From positions 186,001 to 250,000 of the forward strand of contig NZ_VFID01000002.1 in NCBI RefSeq assembly GCF_006542425.1: a DNA stretch of 64,000 bases, written 5' to 3'. The DNA comes from Pseudoxanthomonas sp. z9. Lineage in GTDB: Bacteria > Pseudomonadota > Gammaproteobacteria > Xanthomonadales > Xanthomonadaceae. The notes beneath the pieces are model-generated. The model ran no database searches. It was not told the DNA's origin and worked only from the letters and a program-made list of their open reading frames with translations. Below, one piece after another: positions 35,261 to 44,851 of this stretch. The position numbers were made by a program, and so were the translations under genes. Within the stretch, counting starts at the first letter, position 1; each line of letters starts with the position of its first letter.

Positions 35261-38200
35261 GTGGTCCTCCAAGTCGTTGCGGCGCTTCGCGCCGAATGCG
35301 CGCGCGTGCGCGTCTCCACCCATGACGCCGATGAGGGCACCGTTCTTCCGCGGGAGAGGCAACGCATCGGACGCGGCTTTCGCCGAACCGTGCTGTTGCT
35401 GGCAGCCTTGCTCGCACCAACGCTGGCCGCCGCCGCCGATCTGCAGATCAGCGGCCTGACCGATACCGGCTACGACCCGACTCCGGTCGGCGGACCGGTC
35501 GTCTATCACGTCGTGGTGGAGAATGGCGACGTCGACCTGATCGACGATGCGGTCGTCCTGTTCGACCTCCCGGCAAACGCAACCGCCGGCACGTTGCCGA
35601 CGTTCTGCACCAACCTGGGTGGCGCTCCGGTCAGGATCCGCTGCGCACTGGAAGAGACGCTGTCGGCGGGGCAGCCGGCCGCCCAATTCGACATCCAGAT
35701 GCTCACCACCGGCATGGCCCCGGGGTCGGTGTTCATCCATGGCGCCGTCGGACGCGCCAGCGCCACCCAGCCCGGTGCGGGCGAACCCCTGGCGAGCCTG
35801 CCGACGAACCACGATTTCTTTGCCGCCGACGGCGAACCCAGCAACAACCTGCTCAGCCAGCAGACCACGCTGGATCTGTCGGGTGATCTGCGGCTGGAGA
35901 AATCCGCCTCGTCGGCCTCGGTGATCGGCGGCGACGAAGTGACCTACACGCTGACCGTCACCAATGACGGTCCCGGCGCGTCGTCCGGTTTCAACGTGCG
36001 GGATACGCTGCCGGCGGGTGTCAGCCTGGTCCCCGGCAGCTTCAGCGGCCCGGCCTGGAGTTTCAATCCGGCCACGATGACCGCGACCCACGCCGGCACC
36101 CTGGCGCCGGGTGCGAGCAGCGCCTTCTCGTTCCGCGCGAAGGTGAATGTCGGTGGCGGCAACATCATCAACTCCGCCGTGGTCAATGCGGGTTCGATGC
36201 CGGATCCGAACCCGGCCAACAATACCGACGATGTCACCACCGCGGTCACGCCCGGCGCGGACATGGCGATCAGCAAGAGCGCCAACCCGGCGCCGGCCAT
36301 CTCCGGCGATCCGATCACCTTCACCGTCAATGTCAGCAACCTGGGTCCCAGCGCGGCCACCAATCCGAGCTGGACGGACGTGCTGCCCGCCGGCTTCACC
36401 ATCACCGGCGGCAACCAGCCCGCGGGCTGGACGTGCGCCACGACCGCCGGGGACACCACCCGCGGATGCAGCTACGCCGGTGATCTGGCGCCCGGCGCAT
36501 CCACCAGTTTCACCATCACCGCGATGGTGCCTTCCAATGGCGCCAACAGCAGCGGCGATGTGACCAACACCGCGACGGTGACGTCGCAGACCCCGGATCC
36601 GGTATCCGCCAACAACACCGGCAGCGTCCAGTTCAGCGTGATGCCCAACGGCGCCGATCTGGGCCTGGCCAAACGCAAGACACCGGCGCTGGTCGCGATC
36701 TGGCCCGGCAGCGGACCCGATGCCGACAGCCTGATGACCTCCACCATCGGCGTGCACAACTACGGTCCGCGTGCGGCGACCGGCAACGTGCAGGTCGTGG
36801 ACCGGCTGGCGGCGGGCGAGGAGTTCATCAGCGGCGGCAGCGCCGGCGAATGGACCTGTTCGGTCGCGCCCGTGACCTGGAGCGCGGGTGGACCGGCGCA
36901 GGTGGTCACCTGCGATCTGGATCCGTCCCGCTATGACCTGGCGCGCGACGCCGATACACCGGCGCTGCGGATCATCACCCGCGCACGGACCCCGGATCTG
37001 GCGCTGACCAACAATGCCTGCACCGGTGGCTCCGGCGGTTCGCTGGAGCCGAGCACCGGCAGCATCAACGAGGATCGCAATACCACCAACGACTGCGCCG
37101 GCGACGGCACCCGCACCACCAACGATCGCGTCGACCTGCAGATCGAGAAGTGGACCCGCGGCAACGACGGCGGCGCCGACAACGTCATCCCGCTGGGCAC
37201 CAACAGCTACACCTACACGCTGCGGGTGACCAACCTGGCCATCACCGACGCGGTGCCGGCCAGCGGCATCGTCGTCAACGACACCATTCCCGGTTTCGTC
37301 AACGGCAATACCGCAGGCGTGGATCGCACCAGCATCAACGCGGTCTGGCCGGCGGGCTGGAACTGCGACATCGACGGCCCCTCGGTGAACTGCCGCTCCG
37401 GCGATACCGCGCTGGCGGTGGGCGCTTCGGCCGACATCACCATCACGGTGGGCTTCCCCTTCTTCGACAGCATCGGCCAGAGCCCGGGCAGCTGCGGCGC
37501 GGGCGCGCCGGCCAGCGGCGCATTCTGCAACACCGCCGGCGTGGCCGTGGATCCGGATGTCGCCAGTTCCGTGGGCGAAATCAACGGCGCCAACAACCAG
37601 GCCAGCGACTGGGTGCGGGTCGAGCGCCGCGCCAACGTGGCCACCACCGCCAAGGACATCACCACGGGCAACGTGGGCCGGGTGGGCGTGGTCAGCAACT
37701 ATGTGATGAGCTACTACAACGAGGGCCCGTCGGCGGTCCCCGGGGTGATCTTCCAGGACGTCTTCACCCTGCCGCCCAACGACACGGGTTTCGTGCTGGT
37801 GTCGGCCACCCGTACCCCCAACAACGTGGTGTGCACGCACAGCGCGACCGGCGGCACCACCGCCACGGCGACCGCCGGCGGCATGTCCTATGCCAACCCG
37901 ACCGGCTCGCCATCGCAGGTGGTCATCACCTGTCCGGCGGTCAACCTGGCGTTCCGGCAGACCGAGAGCCTGCGCGTGCAGATCCGGCCGAACGTCAACA
38001 GCAACAACAACCCGGCCGGCCGCGAATTCACCAATGTCGCCAGCTTCGAAATCACCAATGGCGCCAGCGGCACCGATGCCAACGGGCCGTTCGACTACAA
38101 CACCGATGCCAGCATCGCCGACGACCGGAAGGATGCCTCGCTGACCTTCGAGCAGGGCGCGGCGGATCTGGTCGTCAACAAGGACGATCTGGGCTTCACC

Positions 38201-41200
38201 GGCGGCGTGGATCCGCTGGGCTACGACGCGGTCAACACCGCGGCCAACCTCATCACCTATCGCATCACCGTGCTCAATCGTGGCCCGTCGGTGGCCACCA
38301 GCGTGCGGATCACCGATACCTTCCGGGCGCCGAACGGGCGCCAGGTCGAGTTCATCGGCATCGCGCCCGGAACACAGACAGGCCCCGCGGGCGGTTTCAG
38401 CACCACCGGTTGCACGGTCAACAGCACCAACCCGTTCACCGGCGCGGGTACCACGCCCGCCGATCCCGGGCTGAACATCGAGTGCGACGTGCCTGGCTCC
38501 GGTTTCGGCGGCAGCAACGTGCTGGGCACGCTGGGCGTCAATGCGACCAGCTATGTGTACGTCCAATACCGCTACCTGACGGCGCCCGGCGGCAGCGGCG
38601 ACACCGTGCGCAACCAGGTCCAGGCCACCCTGGCCGAGACCGACACCAACCCGACGAACAACGCGGCCGACGAACCGACCACGATTCGCGCGCGCGCCGA
38701 CGTTCGCGTCGCCAAGCACGTGTTCACCGACGCTCCCGACCTGGATCCGGATGTCGCCCTGCCGGCGGCCCCGGCGACGACAGTGGCGCTGCGCCAGCCG
38801 TTCTACTGGGTGCTGGAAGGCGCGAACGACGGCCCCGGCGCCAGCCTGTCGCGCGATCGCAGCGGCACCAGTCCGCAGAACGGCACCGGCACGGTCATCA
38901 CCGACACCCTGCCGAACGGGCTGGAGATCACCGGTCCGGTCCAATGGCAGAAGAAAGGTCCTTCGCCGGGTGGCGACGAACAGCCCAACGGGACGGGCGC
39001 GTGCACGGCCGCCGGGCTGGCGTTGACCTGCAACCTGGGCGACGTGACCGTCACCGGCAAGGTGCGCGTGATCATTCCGGTGCGCTGGACTTCGTATCCC
39101 GGCCCGGCCGCGCAGGTCAATACCACCCGCATCGCCACCGAACAGGTGGACCCGAATCCGGGCAACAACATCGATGACGAAGACATCCTGGTCACGCGTT
39201 CGTCGCTGGCCGGCGTGGTGTTCCAGGATCGGGATCGCGCCGGCGCCAATGGCGGCACCCACCAGGGCGTTGCCGGTGAACCCGGCATCGGCGGCGTCAG
39301 CATCCGCCTGACCGGTACCGATGCTTATGGAAACGCGGTCAATCTCACCACCACCACCGCCGCCGATGGCAGCTACAGCTTTGGCGACCTGTCGCCTGCG
39401 GGCGCGGGAGGCTACACGCTGACCCAGTCGCAGCCGGCGGGCTTCGTCGATGGGCCGGTGGCCCCGCCGACCAGTGGTGGCGCCGAACCCTCGCTGGGCG
39501 GCACCTACGCCACCGGTTCGCCCGACACCGTGTTCACCGGCATCGCGGTGGGCGCCAGCCAGGCGGGCGTGCGCTACAACTTCCCGGAAGTCCGGCTGCC
39601 TTCGCTGTCCGGCTTCGTCTACGTGGATGGCAACTACAACAACACCCGCAACGGCGGGGACGGCGCGATCGCCGGCGCCACGGTGGAACTGCTGAATGCG
39701 GCGACCGGCGCGGTGATCGGCACCACCACGACCGATGGCACCGGTGCCTACAGTTTCACCGGGCTGGATCCGCTGATCACCTACACGCTGCGCGAGGTGC
39801 TGCCGGCAGGCAACTACCGCAACCGGCCCGGTGCGGTGAACCCCGGCCAGATCGGCGGCGCGGCCTGCACGACCGGCTGCACGGCAGCCACCGGCGTGGC
39901 CGGTGATGCCGCGACCACCGATCGGATCAGCGACATCGATCTGGGCGCCGGCCTGGACGGCGTGCAGTTCAACTTCGGCGAAGATGCGATCTCGGCGATC
40001 TCCGGCAACGTATACGTGGATCGCAACCGCAACGGCGATTTCGACGCCGGCGACGCGGGCACGATCAACTCGCAGCCCAATGGTGGTTTGCGCGATGTCA
40101 CCGTCACGCTGACCGGTGCGGGTGCGGACGGGGTGTTCGGCAATGGCGACGATCCCGCGCCGGTCATCCTGCAGACCGATGCCAATGGCGCGTACCAGTT
40201 CACCGATCTGGTGGTTGGCCAGAACTATCGCGTCAGCGAAACCCAGCCGGAAGGCTACGGCGAAGGCAGCGAGCATCCGGCCAATCTCATCGAGATCAAC
40301 AATCTGACCATCGCCGGTTCGTCCGGCAACGATTTCGGCGAAGTGCTGGGTTCGCTGGCGGGCAGCGTGTTCGAGGACTTCTCGGCCACCGCCGGCAACA
40401 ACAACAACGGCGCTTTCGACAGCGGCGAGAATCCGATCGGCAACGTCACGCTCACCCTGACCGGCACCGACGTGCTGGGGCAGCCGGTGAACATGACCGC
40501 GCAGACCGACGGCACCGGCGCCTACCGGTTTGCCGATCTGCTGCCGCCGCAGGCAGGCACCAGCTACACCGTCACCGAAACGCAGCCGGCCGGCTACCTG
40601 GATGGCCGGCATACGCCGGGCAACGCGACTACCCCGGGCACTGCGAGCACCACCAACGTGATCGACGGCATCGTGCTGTCCGCTGGCCAGGATGCCACCG
40701 GCTACCTGTTTGGCGAGCTGGCCAACGCCATCATCAGCGGCAGGGTGTACCTGGACCGCAACGACGATGGCGACCACAACGGCGGCGACGCCGGCATCCC
40801 CGGCGTCACCGTCGTGATCCAGGGCGCCGGTCCGGACGGCCAGTTCGGCACGGCGGACGATCCGGCACCGGTCACCCTGACCACCGACGCCAACGGCGAC
40901 TACAGCTACGGCGGCGCGGTCGCCGGCCAGAACTACCTCATCAGCGAGACCCAGCCGACCGGCCTGGCCGAAGGGCAGGAAAACGGCGTCAACCAGATCC
41001 CGGTGACCAACCTGCCGGTGGCCGGTTCGCGCGACAACGACTTCGGCGAACTGGCCGGCGCGCTGTCCGGCAGCGTGTGGCTGGACGCCAACAACAACGG
41101 CGTGCGCGAGGCCGGCGAGAACGGCATCGGCGGCGTGCGGGTCAGCCTGCCCGCGGGCACGCGCGACGCGCTCGGCAATCCGGTGGCCGAGGCGATCACC

Positions 41201-44200
41201 GACGCCAACGGCGACTACCGCTTCGGCGATCTGCTGGCCGGCACCTACACCGTGACCGAGCAGGCCGCGCAGCCGGTGGTGGGTGGGGCGACGACGATCA
41301 ACGGCATCACCGTGGCCGGCAACATCGGCGGCACGCCCGCCGGCACCGCCACGCCGATCGCGACCGTGCCCAGCGCCGTCGCCGGCATCGCGCTGGGGGC
41401 GGGCGAGTCCTCCGTGCGCAACGACTTCGGCGAAACCCTGGGCGTGTCGGTCTCCGGCCGGGTGTTCTTCGACGCCAACAATGACGGCGCGCAGGCCGGT
41501 GCCAGCGAGACCGGCATCGAGAGCGTGACCATCCGCCTCATCGGTACCGACGACAGCGGGGCGGCGGTGGATCTGACCACGACCACGGACGCCAACGGCG
41601 ATTTCCGTTTCGAGGGCCTGCGTCCGGGCACCTACACCGTGACCGAACCGCAGCAGCCGACCGGCACCAGCAACGGCCAGACGATGGCCGGCACGGTCGG
41701 TGGCACGCCGTCCGGCACCGCCACGCCGATCACCACCGTACCGAGCGCGATCAGCACGATCGACCTGACCACGCCGGGCGCCGCCTCGGAGAACAACCTG
41801 TTCGGCGAGATTCCGCTCAACAGCGCAATCAGCGGCCGCGTCTGGCGCGATCTGGACAACGATGGCGTCATCGATCCGTCGGAGCAGGGCATCGGTTCGG
41901 TGGTCGTGCGCCTGACCGGTACCGATCTGGCCGGCAACACCATCACCCGCGAAGTCACCACCCAGCCGGATGGCGGCTACGCGTTCACCGAACTGCCGCC
42001 GGGCACCTACACGGTCACTGAACCCGAGCAACCGACCGGCACGCTCAACGGCATCACCGTACCGGGCACTGGTGGCGGCACCGCGACCGCGCCGACCACC
42101 GCACCGTCGGTGATCGACGGCATCACCCTGGGCGTGGGCGAGGAAGCGGCCAACAACAACTTCGGCGAGGTTCCCGCCGGCACCATCTCGGGCCGGGTCT
42201 ACAACGACGGCAACAACAATGGCGTCATCGACACGGGCGAGGGCGGCTTCCCGAACGTGCAGGTGGTGCTCACCGGCACCAACGATCTCGGCGAAACCGT
42301 CAACGTCACCGTCACCACCGACAGCGAGGGCCGGTACCGCTTCGAAGACCTGCGTCCGGGCACCTACACGGTGACCGAACCGACCCAACCGGCCGAGACC
42401 CTCAATGGCATCACCACGCCGGGCACCATCGATGGCACGTCGACCGGTACCGCCACGCCGGTGACGACCACGCCGTCGGCCATCAACGGCATCGTGCTGC
42501 CGCCGGGCGGCCAGTCGATCGACAACAACTTCGGCGAGATCGGCGATTCGCCCGACCTGGTGGTCAGCAAGACTGCCACCCCGGCGACCTTTACCGTCAA
42601 CAACGTGGGCACCTACACCATCCGCGTGCGCAACATCGGTCAGCAGGCGAGCGCGGGCGAATACGTGGTGGAGGATCGCCTGCCTGCCGGCTTGACCCTG
42701 GACGCCACGCCGGCCGGGTCCGGCTGGAACTGCACCGGCGCCATCGGCGACAACCGCTTCCGCTGCGCCAGCAGCACGGTCATCGCCGCCGGCGCGACCG
42801 CGACCGACACCATCGTGGCACGCGTGCGCGTGGCCGCCACCGCGGCGGCGGCATCGCCGGTGAACAACGCGGTGCTGGTCGAGGGCGGCGGGGAGAACGA
42901 GTTCCGCACGCCGACGCAGGAAGAACGCGCCAACTTCGAGGGCAACGTCGACGACCTGCCGGTCTGCGACCCGGCGATCACCCAGAACGCCTGCCGCCTG
43001 CCCACGCCGGTGCAATTGGCCGCGTCGGTCTCCGGCACGGTGTGGTTCGACCAGGGCAGCGACTTCGGCCTGATCGACGGTGGCGATCGCCGTCTGGGTG
43101 GCTGGACCGTGGAAGTCGTGGACGCCAATGGACAGGTCGTGGGTACGGCCGCCACCGGCGTCGACGGTTCCTACTCGATTGCCGATCAGATTCCCGGCGT
43201 GCCGCTGGACATCCGCTTCCGCGACCCCGCCACCGGCGTGGTGTGGGGTTGGCCGGTCAACGGCGAAACCGCCGGCGGCCCGCCCGCGCCATGCGATGCC
43301 ACCGGCGCGATCAGCGGGGGAACCGCCAGTTCCTGCCCGAGCAGCACCGACGGCGTCACCCGTCTGTCGGTGGTGCTTGCCCCCGGTGCGAACCTGCCGC
43401 AGCAGAGCCTGCCGCTGAATCCGGGCGGCGTGATCTACGACGCGGTGACGCGCAGCCCAGTCCCGGGCTCGCGGGTGACCCTGACGCCGATCGGCAGCTG
43501 CCCGGCCTATGCGCCGGAACAGCATGTGCTCAACGCGGCCATGGGCGGCTACACCGTGCAGGGCAACGCGATCTCGATGACGGTCGGCGCCGACGGTTTC
43601 TACCAGTTCCTGATGGCGCCGGGCGCGCCGGCCTCATGCCGGTTCCAGATCGCGGTGACTCCGCCGGCTGGCTATACCTTCGAGTCCGGCATGATTCCGG
43701 CGGAAAACTCGCCGCTGACGCCGCCGTCCACGCCGGGCCTGGGTTATCCGGTGCAGACGAACGCGACCGCGCCGACCGGTCCGGCCGGCAATGCGACCAC
43801 CTATTACCTGGAGGTCAACCTGGGTTCGGGCGTGGCCGCGCCGGTGCACAACCACATCCCGCTGGATCCGCAGGTGGCGCCCGGCCTGGTCATCACCAAG
43901 ACCGGCGACCGCAAGACCGTGGAAGTGGGCGACAGCCTGGTCTACACGATCACCATCCGCCAGACCGCGGGCGCCGCGCTGGGCACGGTCAACGTCATCG
44001 ACCGCCTGCCACATGGCTTCACCTTCATCGCCGGTACCGCGCGGGTGGATGGCAGCGGCATCGCCGACCCGATCGGCAAGCCTGGACCGACCCTGGTGTT
44101 CGACGTCGGTTCGCTGGCGGTCGGCGCGCAGAAGGTGCTGAGCTACCGCGTCCGCGTGGGCGTGGGCAGCCAGCAAGGCGACGGCATCAACCGCGCGCGC

Positions 44201-44851
44201 GCCTGGGGCTGTTCGATCACCGGAGGTTGCGTGGATCCGAACACGCTGGCGCCGTATCCGAACGGCGGCACCGTGCCGTCCAATCCGGCCGAGTACCGCG
44301 TGATCGTCAGCGGCGGCGTGTTCGCCGACGAGGGCTGCGTGCTGGGCAAGGTGTTCGTGGACTGCAACGTCAACCACGTGCAGGACAAGGAAGAACTGGG
44401 CATCCCCGGCGTGCGCATGTACTTCGAGGACGGCACCTGGCTGATCAGCGATTCGGAGGGCAAGTACAGCTACTGCGGCCTGCCGCCAAAGAGCCACACC
44501 CTGAAGGTGGACGCGTCCACGCTGCCGGTCGGCTCGCGCCTGACCACCAGCAGCAACCGCAACCTGGGTGACGCCGACAGCCTGTTCATCGACCTCAAGA
44601 ACGGCGAGCTGCATCGCGCCGACTTCATCGAGGGCAGTTGCTCCAACCCGGTGATCGAACAGGTCAAGGCACGCCGCACCCAGGGCGAGATCCGCGCGCC
44701 GGAGACCGAACCGGGGCAATCGCCGCTGCGCTTCGAGAGCAAGCCGCTGCGCAGCCCGCAGCAGGGCACCGACTCGGCGAACCAGCGCCCGATCGTGGAT
44801 CCGAGGGCGACCGCCCCGAGTCCCGCCGCCGGCACGGAGGTGCAGCCATGA
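35261..44851 (+). CDS. giant secreted surface protein of DUF11 and SdrD_B-like repeats
   Basis: About 3196 residues. After a long basic leader and hydrophobic signal (TVLLLAALLAPTLAAAADLQ) come about eight DUF11/isopeptide-like modules (to ~39200; VTYTLTVTNDGPGASSGFNV and variants), about nine SdrD_B-like Cna-B-type modules (39207-42545; SGRVWRDLDNDGVIDPSEQG, PPGTYTVTEPEQPTG) with Asp-rich calcium-type loops, another DUF11, two degenerate Cna-B-like units, a last DUF11 (YTITIRQTAGAALGTVNV) and a Cys-containing C-terminal module. It ends in a Pro-rich tail with no anchor, autotransporter or type IX signal. Likely a long adhesin or fibre. The start is uncertain: GTG 35261 has AGGGG 6 bases upstream; the frame is open to 35096. 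ATGA overlap with the next gene. Confidence 0.85.
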   Translation: MVLQVVAALRAECARVRVSTHDADEGTVLPRERQRIGRGFRRTVLLLAALLAPTLAAAADLQISGLTDTGYDPTPVGGPVVYHVVVENGDVDLIDDAVVLFDLPANATAGTLPTFCTNLGGAPVRIRCALEETLSAGQPAAQFDIQMLTTGMAPGSVFIHGAVGRASATQPGAGEPLASLPTNHDFFAADGEPSNNLLSQQTTLDLSGDLRLEKSASSASVIGGDEVTYTLTVTNDGPGASSGFNVRDTLPAGVSLVPGSFSGPAWSFNPATMTATHAGTLAPGASSAFSFRAKVNVGGGNIINSAVVNAGSMPDPNPANNTDDVTTAVTPGADMAISKSANPAPAISGDPITFTVNVSNLGPSAATNPSWTDVLPAGFTITGGNQPAGWTCATTAGDTTRGCSYAGDLAPGASTSFTITAMVPSNGANSSGDVTNTATVTSQTPDPVSANNTGSVQFSVMPNGADLGLAKRKTPALVAIWPGSGPDADSLMTSTIGVHNYGPRAATGNVQVVDRLAAGEEFISGGSAGEWTCSVAPVTWSAGGPAQVVTCDLDPSRYDLARDADTPALRIITRARTPDLALTNNACTGGSGGSLEPSTGSINEDRNTTNDCAGDGTRTTNDRVDLQIEKWTRGNDGGADNVIPLGTNSYTYTLRVTNLAITDAVPASGIVVNDTIPGFVNGNTAGVDRTSINAVWPAGWNCDIDGPSVNCRSGDTALAVGASADITITVGFPFFDSIGQSPGSCGAGAPASGAFCNTAGVAVDPDVASSVGEINGANNQASDWVRVERRANVATTAKDITTGNVGRVGVVSNYVMSYYNEGPSAVPGVIFQDVFTLPPNDTGFVLVSATRTPNNVVCTHSATGGTTATATAGGMSYANPTGSPSQVVITCPAVNLAFRQTESLRVQIRPNVNSNNNPAGREFTNVASFEITNGASGTDANGPFDYNTDASIADDRKDASLTFEQGAADLVVNKDDLGFTGGVDPLGYDAVNTAANLITYRITVLNRGPSVATSVRITDTFRAPNGRQVEFIGIAPGTQTGPAGGFSTTGCTVNSTNPFTGAGTTPADPGLNIECDVPGSGFGGSNVLGTLGVNATSYVYVQYRYLTAPGGSGDTVRNQVQATLAETDTNPTNNAADEPTTIRARADVRVAKHVFTDAPDLDPDVALPAAPATTVALRQPFYWVLEGANDGPGASLSRDRSGTSPQNGTGTVITDTLPNGLEITGPVQWQKKGPSPGGDEQPNGTGACTAAGLALTCNLGDVTVTGKVRVIIPVRWTSYPGPAAQVNTTRIATEQVDPNPGNNIDDEDILVTRSSLAGVVFQDRDRAGANGGTHQGVAGEPGIGGVSIRLTGTDAYGNAVNLTTTTAADGSYSFGDLSPAGAGGYTLTQSQPAGFVDGPVAPPTSGGAEPSLGGTYATGSPDTVFTGIAVGASQAGVRYNFPEVRLPSLSGFVYVDGNYNNTRNGGDGAIAGATVELLNAATGAVIGTTTTDGTGAYSFTGLDPLITYTLREVLPAGNYRNRPGAVNPGQIGGAACTTGCTAATGVAGDAATTDRISDIDLGAGLDGVQFNFGEDAISAISGNVYVDRNRNGDFDAGDAGTINSQPNGGLRDVTVTLTGAGADGVFGNGDDPAPVILQTDANGAYQFTDLVVGQNYRVSETQPEGYGEGSEHPANLIEINNLTIAGSSGNDFGEVLGSLAGSVFEDFSATAGNNNNGAFDSGENPIGNVTLTLTGTDVLGQPVNMTAQTDGTGAYRFADLLPPQAGTSYTVTETQPAGYLDGRHTPGNATTPGTASTTNVIDGIVLSAGQDATGYLFGELANAIISGRVYLDRNDDGDHNGGDAGIPGVTVVIQGAGPDGQFGTADDPAPVTLTTDANGDYSYGGAVAGQNYLISETQPTGLAEGQENGVNQIPVTNLPVAGSRDNDFGELAGALSGSVWLDANNNGVREAGENGIGGVRVSLPAGTRDALGNPVAEAITDANGDYRFGDLLAGTYTVTEQAAQPVVGGATTINGITVAGNIGGTPAGTATPIATVPSAVAGIALGAGESSVRNDFGETLGVSVSGRVFFDANNDGAQAGASETGIESVTIRLIGTDDSGAAVDLTTTTDANGDFRFEGLRPGTYTVTEPQQPTGTSNGQTMAGTVGGTPSGTATPITTVPSAISTIDLTTPGAASENNLFGEIPLNSAISGRVWRDLDNDGVIDPSEQGIGSVVVRLTGTDLAGNTITREVTTQPDGGYAFTELPPGTYTVTEPEQPTGTLNGITVPGTGGGTATAPTTAPSVIDGITLGVGEEAANNNFGEVPAGTISGRVYNDGNNNGVIDTGEGGFPNVQVVLTGTNDLGETVNVTVTTDSEGRYRFEDLRPGTYTVTEPTQPAETLNGITTPGTIDGTSTGTATPVTTTPSAINGIVLPPGGQSIDNNFGEIGDSPDLVVSKTATPATFTVNNVGTYTIRVRNIGQQASAGEYVVEDRLPAGLTLDATPAGSGWNCTGAIGDNRFRCASSTVIAAGATATDTIVARVRVAATAAAASPVNNAVLVEGGGENEFRTPTQEERANFEGNVDDLPVCDPAITQNACRLPTPVQLAASVSGTVWFDQGSDFGLIDGGDRRLGGWTVEVVDANGQVVGTAATGVDGSYSIADQIPGVPLDIRFRDPATGVVWGWPVNGETAGGPPAPCDATGAISGGTASSCPSSTDGVTRLSVVLAPGANLPQQSLPLNPGGVIYDAVTRSPVPGSRVTLTPIGSCPAYAPEQHVLNAAMGGYTVQGNAISMTVGADGFYQFLMAPGAPASCRFQIAVTPPAGYTFESGMIPAENSPLTPPSTPGLGYPVQTNATAPTGPAGNATTYYLEVNLGSGVAAPVHNHIPLDPQVAPGLVITKTGDRKTVEVGDSLVYTITIRQTAGAALGTVNVIDRLPHGFTFIAGTARVDGSGIADPIGKPGPTLVFDVGSLAVGAQKVLSYRVRVGVGSQQGDGINRARAWGCSITGGCVDPNTLAPYPNGGTVPSNPAEYRVIVSGGVFADEGCVLGKVFVDCNVNHVQDKEELGIPGVRMYFEDGTWLISDSEGKYSYCGLPPKSHTLKVDASTLPVGSRLTTSSNRNLGDADSLFIDLKNGELHRADFIEGSCSNPVIEQVKARRTQGEIRAPETEPGQSPLRFESKPLRSPQQGTDSANQRPIVDPRATAPSPAAGTEVQP

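Noticed and set aside
35216-43525. A 2769-codon open frame antisense to the giant surface gene
   Set aside because: It is the complement of a GC-rich repeat gene with strong third-position GC, which removes stops on the other strand. Its translation is low-complexity Arg/Ala/Gly with no signal peptide, RBS or domain.
35261-44851. Type IX, type I or autotransporter export of the giant protein
   Set aside because: No type IX C-terminal domain, no GGxGxD-type glycine-rich repeats or C-terminal type I signal, and no C-terminal barrel were seen; the organism type also lacks type IX systems.
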